A DNA stretch of 16,998 bases from Opitutales bacterium (GCA_021641325.1 JAJXPD010000023.1:1-16998), one strand, 5' to 3'. Positions 1-7,333 are shown, numbered from the stretch's first letter. A program made the numbers and translations. Notes: a model not told the origin generated them from the letters alone.

Positions 1-2
1 AG

Positions 3-551
3 CCTACCCCGCCAGCGCCGAAGCCAGAACCCACACCCGCGCCTACGCCCAAGCCCCCGAAAAAGCCGAAGGTCGAAAAAAAGCCCGAACCGAAGCCGCA
101 GAAAATATCGTGGGCTGATTACAATAGAAAAAAACCGAAAAAACCGCGCAAAAGCGCGCAGACGCCGCGCACGCAGGCGCCAGTGAAAGTCGGGAAAATC
201 AGCGCAAAGACGGGCAACATCGACAGCATCGCAAAGGTCGGCGCAAGCATTTCGGGCAAGGCGGGCACAAGCGCGGCAATGAAAAACATGCTCGCCGCGT
301 ACATCGGCGAAATCAAGCGCAAGGCGGAATCGAACTGGGCGATTCCCGTTACCGCGCAAAACTCCGACCTCTCCGCAAAAGTCGAATTCAGGGTAAGCAA
401 AAACGGCGAAATCAGCGGTCTGCGGATTATAAGAAGCAGCGGAAACGCGGAGGTTGACAACTCGATTCTCGCGGCTCTGCGCTCGATTTCCCTCACACCG
501 CCGCCCGACAACGAACCGCACCACATCACGATTACGTTCTCGATTCTCTAA
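3..551 (+). CDS. TonB/TolA-like energy transducer, C-terminal part (5' end cut by window)
   Basis: The reading frame is open from base 3 to the TAA at 549-551, so the gene starts outside the window. The first ~60 visible codons are rich in Pro, Lys and Glu (repeated P-K-P and P-E-P units), as in the rigid periplasm-spanning linker of TonB or TolA. The last ~75 residues look like a TonB/TolA C-terminal domain: NWAIP, then alternating strands (SAKVEFRVSKNGEISGLRII), SSGNAEVDNSILAAL, and a closing P-P-plus-strand segment. Such proteins carry energy from an inner-membrane ExbB/ExbD- or TolQ/TolR-type motor to the outer membrane, which implies a Gram-negative envelope. The missing N-terminus should hold one membrane anchor. 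TonB and TolA cannot be told apart here because the upstream genes are not visible. A terminator follows at once. The family call is fairly safe; the exact partner is unknown. Confidence 0.8.
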   Translation, partial: PTPPAPKPEPTPAPTPKPPKKPKVEKKPEPKPQKISWADYNRKKPKKPRKSAQTPRTQAPVKVGKISAKTGNIDSIAKVGASISGKAGTSAAMKNMLAAYIGEIKRKAESNWAIPVTAQNSDLSAKVEFRVSKNGEISGLRIIRSSGNAEVDNSILAALRSISLTPPPDNEPHHITITFSIL

Positions 552-746
552 TTTGCAAAACGCGCAGTCGCAAAAACGGCCGCGCGTTTTTTTGCGGGCG
601 AAAATTTCGCAAAACGCCGCCCGCGCATTCGCAAATTCCGCCATGCAAACCGCAAAATTCGCCATGCGCGGCGGACGATGCCTGCGCAGGCAACGCGCCG
701 CGCGCAATTCCGCAAAAAGCGGAGCGGAAAAGTCGCCAGAGCCGCC
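552..746. other. Convergent intergenic gap with short repeats
   Basis: This gap lies between the rightward TonB/TolA-like gene and the leftward DUF475 gene. Beyond the terminator it holds two imperfect 17-base direct repeats (630-646 and 651-667, 15 of 17 identical, 21-base period) and a perfect 14-base palindrome TGCCTGCGCAGGCA (679-692). I see no gene and no convincing terminator for the leftward DUF475 gene; a weak TTCCGC/GCGGAA pair at 709-730 lacks a T run. Confidence 0.5.
557..593 (+). terminator. Rho-independent terminator of the TonB/TolA-like gene
   Basis: The arms AAACGCGC (558-565) and GCGCGTTT (582-589) form an 8-bp stem. The T run spans 587-593, starting within the second arm. 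It begins 7 bases after the stop codon, which places it as the end of the rightward transcript. Confidence 0.8.
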
Positions 747-1766
747 CTACGCCTTTTTAGGCGCGCGCAGGGACGACACGAGGGAGGCCGCAATCAGCGC
801 AATGCCCGCAAGCCCCGTGATGATTTCGGGGACTTCGCGGACGGTCGAAACGAACATCAGCGCGGCGAGCGAGCCAATCGCCCAATACGCGCCGTGGGTG
901 AGGTACAGAAGTTTGTCGAGCGTCTTTTTTTCGACGAGAACCACGGTCATGGAGCGCACGAAAAACGCGCCCACCGCAAGCCCGAGTGCGATAATCACGA
1001 TGTCTTTCGTGAGAGCAAACGCACCAAGCACGCCGTCGAGCGAGAACGACGCGTCAATCAGTTCGAGGTATATGAACGCCGCAAGCCCCGCGTGTTTGAG
1101 CGCAAACGCGTGCTTTTGCGCCGCCATTTTTTCGAGCTTGCCGCTGGCCCCGTGGATTGCCAAATGCGTCGCGATGCCCGCAACGCCCGCAAAAAACGAC
1201 ATCTTGATTTCGTCCGACGGAATGAAGAACTGGACGGCGCAAAGGGCGGCGAGCGTCAAAACGGTCGGCGCAATTTTGAATCTGCCGAGCCTGTGGAGGG
1301 GCTTTTCAAGAGGGGAAATCCAGTGGAGCGTTTTTTCGCGGTCGAACATGAACTCGAAAAACAGCATGAAAAGGAACGCGCCGCCGAACGAGGAAATCCC
1401 CACGTGGGCGTGCGAAAGGTGCGCGGCGTACTCGTCGGGATTGTGCAAAGCCAAGTCGAGAACCGCCCCGCACGAAATTCCCGAAAACGCCGCGACAATC
1501 ACAATCGGGAAGACGAAACGCATTCCGAAAACCGCTATCGCAATGCCCCAAGTTAGAAAGCGTCTGCGCCAGATTGGCGGCATTTTTTCGAGCTTGGCGG
1601 CGTTGACAACGGCGTTGTCGAACGACAGACTCACTTCGAGCGCGCTGATGATGAGAGCAGCAATCAAATCCTTAAAGCCAAGCCCCGCCTGCACGGATTC
1701 CCCGCGCCAAAACGCGAAAACCATTCCGCAGATAAGGACGAAAAACGACCACTTAAAATACTTCAT
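747..1766 (-). CDS. DUF475 family integral membrane protein (TerC-like)
   Basis: This 339-aa protein is strongly hydrophobic with roughly eight to nine membrane segments. Two similar half motifs are visible: E-x-SLSFDNAVVNAA (residues 44-56) and LELIDASFSLDG (234-245). Acidic residues E44, D50, E235, D238 and D244 sit within membrane segments, the pattern of the TerC/DUF475 group, which is linked to metal (often manganese) export or tellurite resistance. The substrate of this member is unknown. I chose the ATG at 1766 because GGAA lies about 6 bases upstream. Starting further out (1778 or 1814) would lack a ribosome site, and 1814 would put a terminator-like hairpin inside the coding region. 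It is the last gene of the leftward nuoA/cyclase cluster, but the hairpin at 1783-1812 may separate or attenuate it. The family call is good; the function is open. Confidence 0.8.
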   Translation of the reverse strand: MKYFKWSFFVLICGMVFAFWRGESVQAGLGFKDLIAALIISALEVSLSFDNAVVNAAKLEKMPPIWRRRFLTWGIAIAVFGMRFVFPIVIVAAFSGISCGAVLDLALHNPDEYAAHLSHAHVGISSFGGAFLFMLFFEFMFDREKTLHWISPLEKPLHRLGRFKIAPTVLTLAALCAVQFFIPSDEIKMSFFAGVAGIATHLAIHGASGKLEKMAAQKHAFALKHAGLAAFIYLELIDASFSLDGVLGAFALTKDIVIIALGLAVGAFFVRSMTVVLVEKKTLDKLLYLTHGAYWAIGSLAALMFVSTVREVPEIITGLAGIALIAASLVSSLRAPKKA

Positions 1767-1782
1767 AATTGTTTCCATAATA

Positions 1783-1812
1783 AAAAATTTGCCGACTTCC
1801 GAAAAAGCCGGC
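1783..1812 (-). terminator. Terminator or attenuator hairpin between the cyclase and DUF475 genes
   Basis: Read leftward, GCCGGC (1812-1807) pairs with GTCGGC (1796-1791), including one G-U pair, around a 10-base loop. AAATTTTTT follows. It begins 24 bases after the cyclase stop codon and ends just before the DUF475 start, so it could end the upstream transcript or limit read-through. A TATATA box at 1820-1825 just before it could be a -10, but no good -35 was found. Confidence 0.5.
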
Positions 1813-1835
1813 ATTTGCGTATATAAAAAATCGAA

Positions 1836-3227
1836 TCACTCGCGTTTTTTCTCGGTAATGGGCAGCATTTGACCGCGTCTGAAAAGCGTAATCTGCCCCG
1901 TGCTCGACGAAACCACAAGCGAAATGCAGTTCGCCATGAGCGAAATGGAATAGGCCGCCGCGTGGCGCGCGCCCAGCCCGCCGGGGAGCTGCAACTTGAA
2001 GTCGGGCGTGTGGATTAGCGAGCCGGCCGACTCCAAAATTCCGCCGCCGTCGATGATAAACGCGCCGTCGATGAGAGAATACTCCTTTACGGTTTCGTCC
2101 ATGAAAGGGTTTAGAATGTTTCGGTCTTCGGGTTTGTAGCCGTAGAACGGGTTTAGAATCAGCTGTTTGATGTGCGGTTTAAGCTCTGCAACGTCGCCGA
2201 TAACGAAGATGCAGCCGACGGGCTTGCCCTCGCGCCCCTCCACCGAAAGCTCCGTCGCAATGTCTATTACGCGCTCAATTACTTCGGGCTTCACGCCGTC
2301 GGGCAAAAGGTTTTTCTGCCCGATGAAAATGTCGGAGTATTCCTTTTCGATGTCGAGGATTACGATTGTGTCAATCTTGTCGCTTTCGAGAACGCCACCG
2401 ATACAGCAGATTTTCTCCTTCACGCCGAAGATTCCGCGCGTGATTCCAATCATCAACGCGCTCCTCAACTGCGAAAAGCGCGACTTCGAAAACGCCCTGA
2501 CGTTCACGAGCTGCCACGACGGCGGAATCGGAAGCGTCGGGTTGTCGCTCACCACCACCACCCGCGAGCCGCCCAAGACTTTTGAGAGGTCGGGGAAGTT
2601 TTTGAAAGTGTCTCCCTGCACGAGAATCGTGGAGCAATTCGAAACTTTTGCGATTTTCACCGCCGAGCGCATGATGAGGTCGTTTGTTTTTACGACCTCC
2701 GAAAGTTTTTTGCGCAACTCGCGCGTGGGCTTGTCGGTCTTCGACGAGTCTCCGCCCGACTGCGGCTTGCCGAAAATCCCCGAAACCGCCGTCCTGAACG
2801 AGGACAAATCCTTTGCGCTTTTTATGCGCAGGGCCGCCTCGGAATCCGCCGAAAAGATTTTCGCGAACATCGAAAGCGTGTCCATGTACGATTCCACATG
2901 GTCGTTCGACAGCAGCAGGAACACCATGCAAAGCCGTTTCGGCTCTTCATTGTCCCTGATTTTCACGGGGTTTTCGCAGCGTCCCGCCGCGATTACATAT
3001 TTTTGTTTAAGCCCCTCCACGCGCATGTGCGGCATGCAAATTCCGCTTTCGAGATACGTCGAGATTGCGTTCTCGCGCTCCACAAGCCCCTGCATGACGG
3101 CGTTTCTGTCCGCCGAACCCAGAGCGGAGTCGGGCACGGCGGCGAGAAGCTCGGTCAAAACTCCCCTGAAATCGACGCTCTTTACGTCGATTATTCTGGA
3201 TTTTTTGAGGAATCTTGCGAGCTGCAT
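1836..3227 (-). CDS. PTS EIIA (fructose/Ntr type) fused to a diadenylate cyclase (DAC) domain
   Basis: This 463-aa soluble protein has three parts. Residues ~1-155 resemble a type-2 PTS EIIA domain: EREN-x-ISTYLESGICMPHMR, with H67 as the expected phosphorylation site. Residues ~180-265 look like the pyruvate-kinase-C-like Rossmann region found before the cyclase in DacZ-type enzymes (INFERENCE from NCSTILVQGDTF and SRVVVVSDNP). Residues ~330-455 are a DisA_N/DAC domain: GREGKPVGCIFVIGD (331-345), DGA (387-389), GGLGARHAAA (416-425) and a C-terminal VVSSSTGQITLFRRG. DAC enzymes join two ATP into cyclic di-AMP, a messenger controlling potassium and osmolyte balance. The usual RHR triad reads RHA (421-423). 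The fusion suggests that PTS phosphorylation state tunes c-di-AMP synthesis. The gene starts 3 bases after nuoA and lacks a clear ribosome site, so coupled translation is likely. Domain calls are firm; activity is untested. Confidence 0.85.
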   Translation of the reverse strand: MQLARFLKKSRIIDVKSVDFRGVLTELLAAVPDSALGSADRNAVMQGLVERENAISTYLESGICMPHMRVEGLKQKYVIAAGRCENPVKIRDNEEPKRLCMVFLLLSNDHVESYMDTLSMFAKIFSADSEAALRIKSAKDLSSFRTAVSGIFGKPQSGGDSSKTDKPTRELRKKLSEVVKTNDLIMRSAVKIAKVSNCSTILVQGDTFKNFPDLSKVLGGSRVVVVSDNPTLPIPPSWQLVNVRAFSKSRFSQLRSALMIGITRGIFGVKEKICCIGGVLESDKIDTIVILDIEKEYSDIFIGQKNLLPDGVKPEVIERVIDIATELSVEGREGKPVGCIFVIGDVAELKPHIKQLILNPFYGYKPEDRNILNPFMDETVKEYSLIDGAFIIDGGGILESAGSLIHTPDFKLQLPGGLGARHAAAYSISLMANCISLVVSSSTGQITLFRRGQMLPITEKKRE

Positions 3228-3230
3228 GCG

Positions 3231-3617
3231 TTAGTTCGACTTCGGAATGTTCCAGTTGAGGGCGTCTTTTTTGACTTCGTAGAAAAGCCCCGCCGCCATG
3301 AGCGCAATGAAGAACATCACGGGAAGCGCAACCGGCAGTTTCTCCGAAACGAGGTCGGGATACGCCATCGCCAGCGGAAGCATGAAGACCACTTCGATGT
3401 CGAACACCACAAAAAGCATTGCAACCAGATAGAACCTCGCCCCGAAGCGCGGGTGCGGTATGCCTTCGGGCGCGTTGCCGCATTCGTATGCCGAATCTTT
3501 TACGGCGTTCGTTTTTGCGCGCTGTCCGAAAATGTGGCTCGCCGCGACAATCGCCGCGCCCATTCCGACCGCGACCACGATTTGCACCAATACGGGTATG
3601 TATGAAACCGGTTCCAT
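3231..3617 (-). CDS. nuoA: NADH-quinone oxidoreductase subunit A (NuoA)
   Basis: The product is 128 aa, close to the usual length. It has three membrane segments (~8-27, ~60-82, ~93-113) and the family signature: YECGNAPEG with the conserved cysteine at 46, then RFGARFYLVAMLFVVFDIEV, holding the acidic membrane residues (D, E) of the subunit A segment. NuoA lies at the joint of the membrane and peripheral arms of respiratory complex I, by the quinone site. No other nuo gene is in the window: upstream is the divergent recQ and downstream the EIIA/cyclase gene 3 bases away. The remaining subunits must lie elsewhere, or the complex is reduced. The ATG at 3617 has no clear ribosome site. A TAAAAT box (reverse strand, 3658-3663) lies about 40 bases upstream. 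Identity is safe. Confidence 0.93.
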   Translation of the reverse strand: MEPVSYIPVLVQIVVAVGMGAAIVAASHIFGQRAKTNAVKDSAYECGNAPEGIPHPRFGARFYLVAMLFVVFDIEVVFMLPLAMAYPDLVSEKLPVALPVMFFIALMAAGLFYEVKKDALNWNIPKSN

Positions 3618-3657
3618 ATGTCTAAAAAGTCTTCACAGCGGCGTGTGTTTGTCAAAT

Positions 3658-3663
3658 ATTTTA
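3658..3663 (-). promoter_or_regulatory. Possible -10 box for the nuoA/cyclase transcript
   Basis: TAAAAT matches the TATAAT consensus at 5 of 6 positions and would give a leader of about 30-35 bases before nuoA. A TTGACA lies just downstream (3651-3656) but has no good -10 at the right distance. No clear -35 for the TAAAAT was seen, so this is weak. Confidence 0.25.
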
Positions 3664-3674
3664 CTCCAAAAAGG

Positions 3675-3703
3675 TTGAAGGGGAAGCGGGCTGTTGTTTT
3701 ATT
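3675..3703 (+). promoter_or_regulatory. Possible sigma-70 promoter of recQ
   Basis: TTGAAG (3675-3680) and TTTATT (3698-3703) are 17 bases apart, each matching 4 of 6 consensus positions. Transcription would start about 12 bases before the recQ ATG. This very short leader fits the absence of a ribosome site there. Confidence 0.35.
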
Positions 3704-3721
3704 GTTCGGCAAAAAATCGCA

Positions 3722-5935
3722 ATGGCGGACAAAATTTTAACCGACGCGCTGAAAAAATACTTCGGGCACGACTCTTTCAGAAGCCCGCAGGACGAAATCG
3801 TCGCGTCGATTTTGTCGGGCAGGGACACGCTTGCAATCATGCCCACGGGCGGCGGCAAAAGCCTCTGCTACCAGCTGCCCGCAATGCTGCTCGACGGCAT
3901 AACGCTTGTGGTTTCGCCGCTAATCGCGCTGATGAAAGACCAGGTGGACGCGCTGTCCGCCCGCGGCATTCCTGCGGCGATGATAAACAGCTCGCAGACT
4001 TGGGAACAGCAGTGCGAAGTGCTTGCGGCTCTCGAACGCGGCGAGCTGAAACTTGCGTACGTCGCGCCCGAAAGGTTCAGGGCGCAGTCGTTTTCGCGGG
4101 CGTTGGGCAGGGTGAAAATAGGTCTGTTTGCGGTGGACGAGGCGCACTGCATAAGCCAGTGGGGGCACGACTTCCGTCCCGACTACATGCGGCTCGGCGA
4201 GACGCTCGACAGGCTCGGACGCCCCGTGTGCGCGGCGTTCACGGCGACGGCAACCCCCGAAGTGAAGTCGGACATCGCCGAACAGCTCAGACTGCGGGAG
4301 CCGTCCGTGTTCGTCTCCGGCTTCGCCCGCCCCAACCTTTCGTTCAACGTGAGGGAGGTTTCGAGCAAGGCGGAAAAATTTACGCGGATTTGCGGGCTGA
4401 TAGACAAATACAAGTCGGGCATAATCTACTGCGCAACGCGCAAGAGCGCGGAGGCTCTGTCGGAATCGCTCTGGCGCGACGGCGTAAGGCACACGCTCTA
4501 CCACGGCGCAATGACGCCCTCGGAGCGCGACATCGCGCAGGAGGATTTCATCGGCAAAAAGACCGACGTCGCGGTCGCCACAAACGCGTTCGGCATGGGA
4601 ATCGACCGCCCCGACATCAGGTTCGTCTGCCACTACGAGCTTCCGGGGAGCGTGGAGGCTCTATATCAGGAGTCGGGACGCGCGGGGCGCGACGGCGGAG
4701 AGTCGTACTGCGAAATGCTGCTCATGTACGCCGACAAGCGCGTTCAGGAATTTTTCATAGAGGGCGCAAACCCAGACCTGCCTTTCATTCGCAACACATA
4801 CCGCGTTCTGCGCGAAAACGCCGACAATGCAAACGAGTGCTTCATGCCGATAGACAATATTGCCGAAGAAGTCGCCGACATCGCGCGGTTTTCGGGCGGG
4901 AGGAAGACGCCGCGCGGGAAATTCGGCGGGAGCGGCGCAAACTCGATGGCGGTTTCGAGCGCGATTTCGATTTTGCGCAGGTACGGCTTCATCGAACGCT
5001 TCGACGTTCCGTCGTCGAGGGTTCGCGGCACGCGCCTGCTAAGCCCCGACGCCGACGAAACGGCGGTCGTCTTCCCCGACGGCATGCTCGAAGAAAAGCG
5101 GCGGCGCGACGAATCAAAGCTCAGGGACGTCCTGCGCTACGCGTACTCAAAGGAGTGCCGCCAGCGGTGGATTCTCAAATACTTCGGAGAGCGCGGCGAC
5201 GAGCCTTGCGGCAAGTGCGACGTCTGCCGCGAAGCCCCGCAAACGCAGGTTTTTGAAACGCTGCCCGAATACGAACTTATGGAAGTTCGCAAGGCGTTGA
5301 GCTGCGTGGCGAGAATGTCGGTAAAAGTCGCCCCGCGCGAATGGCGGCCGCGCTTCGGGCGCGAGAAAATCGTGAAGTGCATGCTCGGCAGCAAAGACGA
5401 AAAACTGCTCTCGGCGGGTCTCGACAAGCTTTCGACATACGGAATCCTCAAAGAGCACGGAACAAAATTCTGCTCCGAGCTGTTCTCGCGCATGGTTGAA
5501 GCGGGGCTTGTGGAAATTTTCGACGGCGAATACCCGCTCGCGGGGCTTACGGACTTCGGGGTGTCGGTAATGCTCGGCGAAGTCTCGGAGCTTAAAATGC
5601 AGTATCCGCGCTGGGTGTCGAAGACGGGACGCGCAAAAATTCTCGCAGAAAAGAAGTCGGGCGGAGGCAAAGCCCGCGCAAAGAATGCTTCCGACTCCCC
5701 CGAACTTTCGACCGGCGACCAAGCCCTCTACGACGCGCTCGCAAAAGTAAGGCTCTCGCTCTGCGCGCGCATGAAGATTCCGCCGTTTAGAATTTTCACC
5801 AACGCAGTCCTCCGCCAGATGGCGGAACAACGCCCGCAAACGCGCGAGGCTGCGCTCGAACTTAAAGGCGTGGGAGAGTCGAACGCGCGTTTTCTTCCGC
5901 GTTTCCTTGAAACCGTGTCGAAATTTGCCGATTAA
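3722..5935 (+). CDS. recQ: ATP-dependent DNA helicase RecQ (long form)
   Basis: This 737-aa protein is a 3'-5' DNA helicase used in recombination and stalled-fork repair. Visible parts in order are motif 0 (FRSPQDEI, 19-26), Walker A (MPTGGGKS, 40-47), the DEAH box with the RecQ aromatic loop (DEAHCISQWGHDFRPDY, 139-155), the second RecA domain with GMGIDRPDIR (291-300) and arginine-finger motif QESGRAGRD (316-324), a zinc site (C479, C496, C499, C502), a winged-helix RQC region (~510-620), and a C-terminal HRDC domain (~668-735, with LKGVGE). E. coli RecQ has about 610 residues. The extra length is mainly a ~120-residue stretch between helicase core and zinc site (about 345-470) with a helix-turn-helix-like segment (AISILRRYGFIERFD), and a basic linker (635-655). 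The ATG at 3722 has no Shine-Dalgarno sequence. Identity is very safe. Confidence 0.97.
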   Translation: MADKILTDALKKYFGHDSFRSPQDEIVASILSGRDTLAIMPTGGGKSLCYQLPAMLLDGITLVVSPLIALMKDQVDALSARGIPAAMINSSQTWEQQCEVLAALERGELKLAYVAPERFRAQSFSRALGRVKIGLFAVDEAHCISQWGHDFRPDYMRLGETLDRLGRPVCAAFTATATPEVKSDIAEQLRLREPSVFVSGFARPNLSFNVREVSSKAEKFTRICGLIDKYKSGIIYCATRKSAEALSESLWRDGVRHTLYHGAMTPSERDIAQEDFIGKKTDVAVATNAFGMGIDRPDIRFVCHYELPGSVEALYQESGRAGRDGGESYCEMLLMYADKRVQEFFIEGANPDLPFIRNTYRVLRENADNANECFMPIDNIAEEVADIARFSGGRKTPRGKFGGSGANSMAVSSAISILRRYGFIERFDVPSSRVRGTRLLSPDADETAVVFPDGMLEEKRRRDESKLRDVLRYAYSKECRQRWILKYFGERGDEPCGKCDVCREAPQTQVFETLPEYELMEVRKALSCVARMSVKVAPREWRPRFGREKIVKCMLGSKDEKLLSAGLDKLSTYGILKEHGTKFCSELFSRMVEAGLVEIFDGEYPLAGLTDFGVSVMLGEVSELKMQYPRWVSKTGRAKILAEKKSGGGKARAKNASDSPELSTGDQALYDALAKVRLSLCARMKIPPFRIFTNAVLRQMAEQRPQTREAALELKGVGESNARFLPRFLETVSKFAD

Positions 5936-5953
5936 AAAAAATCGACAAACACA

Positions 5954-5969
5954 ACGGTTTTAATACCGT
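5954..5969. promoter_or_regulatory. Palindrome around a -10-like box before the rubredoxin gene
   Basis: ACGGT (5954-5958) and ACCGT (5965-5969) are inverted around TTTAAT (5959-5964), which matches TATAAT at 5 of 6 positions. A TCGACA at 5942-5947 resembles a -35 but lies only 11 bases from that box. The layout could be a regulated promoter for the rubredoxin/flavodiiron operon; the evidence is modest. Confidence 0.3.
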
Positions 5970-5989
5970 ACAAAACAGAAAGGTTCGAC

Positions 5990-6154
5990 ATGGATAAATA
6001 CAAATGCGAAGTCTGCGGCTATGTCTACGACCCCGCCGTCGGCGACCCCGACAACGGCGTCGACGCGGGCACTCCGTTCGAAAAGCTCCCCGAAGACTGG
6101 GTCTGCCCCGTCTGCGGAGTCGGCAAGGACAGCTTCGCGAAAGTCGGAAAATAG
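5990..6154 (+). CDS. Rubredoxin
   Basis: This 54-aa protein is of typical rubredoxin length. Two metal knuckles, CEVCG (6-10) and CPVCG (39-43), supply the four cysteines that bind one iron. Between them lie the family motifs [19 protein letters not shown] (10-28) and [14 protein letters not shown] (30-43). Rubredoxin is a small cytoplasmic one-electron carrier. The start is well supported by AAAGG six bases before the ATG. The gene ends 3 bases before the flavodiiron gene, so rubredoxin is almost certainly its electron donor. Confidence 0.97.
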   Translation: MDKYKCEVCGYVYDPAVGDPDNGVDAGTPFEKLPEDWVCPVCGVGKDSFAKVGK

Positions 6155-6157
6155 AAT

Positions 6158-7333
6158 ATGGAAAAAATCGCGGAAGGAATATTCTTCTGCGGAACATGCG
6201 ACAGGCAGCGCAAAATTTTCGACCAGCTTGTCCCGCTTCCGCAAGGCACTACATACAACTCATACCTCGTCGTCGGCGCGGACAAAACCGCGCTCATCGA
6301 CACAACCTACGCAAAGTTCGAAGACGGATACCTCGAAGCCATCGCGGCGTCGGGAGCAAAGATAGATTATATCATTTCGAACCACGCAGAGCCCGACCAC
6401 AGCGCGGCGATTCCAGCCCTGCTAAAAATCCACCCGAACGCGGAGGTCTACTGCACGGCGAAATGCGCCGAAAACCTGCAAAACATGCTCGGCGTCCCCG
6501 CCGACAGAATCCGCGCTGTTTCCGACGGGCAGAAGCTGCCCCTCGGCGGCAAAACGCTGAGGTTTATGCCCGCTCCGTGGGTGCACTGGCCCGACACAAT
6601 GCTGACATACCTCGAAGAAGACTCCATGCTTTTTACATGCGACTTTTTCGGCGCGCACTACACTTCTAACGGGCTTTTCGCCGACCTCTCGCCAGAGCTC
6701 GCCGAAGCGGCAAAACGCTACTACGCGGAAATCATGATGCCGTTCGCAAACTTCTGTGCAAAATACCTCGCAAAGGTGAAAGAACTTTCCCCGAAGGCGA
6801 TTCTGCCGAGCCACGGGCCGGTTTACGCCGGCAAAGACGCGGTAGAATTTATCGAAAACCTCTACGGAAAATGGACGGACGGAAGCTCCGCATGCAAGGC
6901 GGTAATAGCCTACGTTTCGATGTACGACAGCACAAAGCTCATGGCGGACTACCTCGAAAACGCGCTCGCCTCGCGAGGGGCGCAGGCGGTCAAGGCCGAC
7001 CTCATGGAAAGCGACGAGGGCGAACTCGCCGAACAGCTTGTGGACGCGGCGGGAATCGTCTTCGGCACTCCGATGGTGCTCAACGGCCCGCACCCGAAGT
7101 CGGTCTACCTTGCGTACATTGCAAACATTCTGCGCCCCAAGCTGAAATTCACGGCTGTGTTCGGCTCGCTCGGCTGGGCGGGCAAGCTCGACGCGCCGAT
7201 TGACGCAATGTTCACGCAAATCAAGCCCCAAAAGCTCGAAACCGTTGCGGTAAAAGGCCGACCGACACCCGAAGACTTCAAGCGGCTCGACGCCCTTGCC
7301 GACGCAATCGCCGCGATTACAAAACCGCAATAG
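6158..7333 (+). CDS. Flavodiiron protein (rubredoxin:oxygen/NO oxidoreductase)
   Basis: The 391-aa length and two-domain layout match class A flavodiiron proteins. Residues ~1-245 form a metallo-beta-lactamase-like diiron domain with ligands in NHAEPDHS (H76, E78, D80), H143, D162 (FTCDFFG) and H219 (SHG). Residues ~248-388 are a flavodoxin-like FMN domain starting AVIAYVSMYDSTKLMA, whose S/T loop binds the FMN phosphate. The enzyme reduces oxygen to water, or NO to nitrous oxide, in the cytoplasm with electrons from rubredoxin, protecting anaerobes. All diiron ligands appear present. It lacks the extra C-terminal rubredoxin or NADH-oxidoreductase domains of longer classes, consistent with the separate rubredoxin gene 3 bases upstream. 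O2 versus NO preference cannot be read from sequence. Confidence 0.95.
   Translation: MEKIAEGIFFCGTCDRQRKIFDQLVPLPQGTTYNSYLVVGADKTALIDTTYAKFEDGYLEAIAASGAKIDYIISNHAEPDHSAAIPALLKIHPNAEVYCTAKCAENLQNMLGVPADRIRAVSDGQKLPLGGKTLRFMPAPWVHWPDTMLTYLEEDSMLFTCDFFGAHYTSNGLFADLSPELAEAAKRYYAEIMMPFANFCAKYLAKVKELSPKAILPSHGPVYAGKDAVEFIENLYGKWTDGSSACKAVIAYVSMYDSTKLMADYLENALASRGAQAVKADLMESDEGELAEQLVDAAGIVFGTPMVLNGPHPKSVYLAYIANILRPKLKFTAVFGSLGWAGKLDAPIDAMFTQIKPQKLETVAVKGRPTPEDFKRLDALADAIAAITKPQ

Noticed and set aside
454..1872. 472-codon forward frame across the TonB end, the gap and DUF475
   Set aside because: It crosses a strong terminator and is antisense to a well-formed membrane protein; composition is low-complexity Ser/Ala/Arg.
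2167..3234. 355-codon forward frame opposite the EIIA/cyclase gene
   Set aside because: No recognisable domain, while the opposite strand has clear EIIA and DAC motifs.
3694..5256. 520-codon open frame in another frame of recQ
   Set aside because: Arg-rich with no motif, fully covered by the clear RecQ frame.
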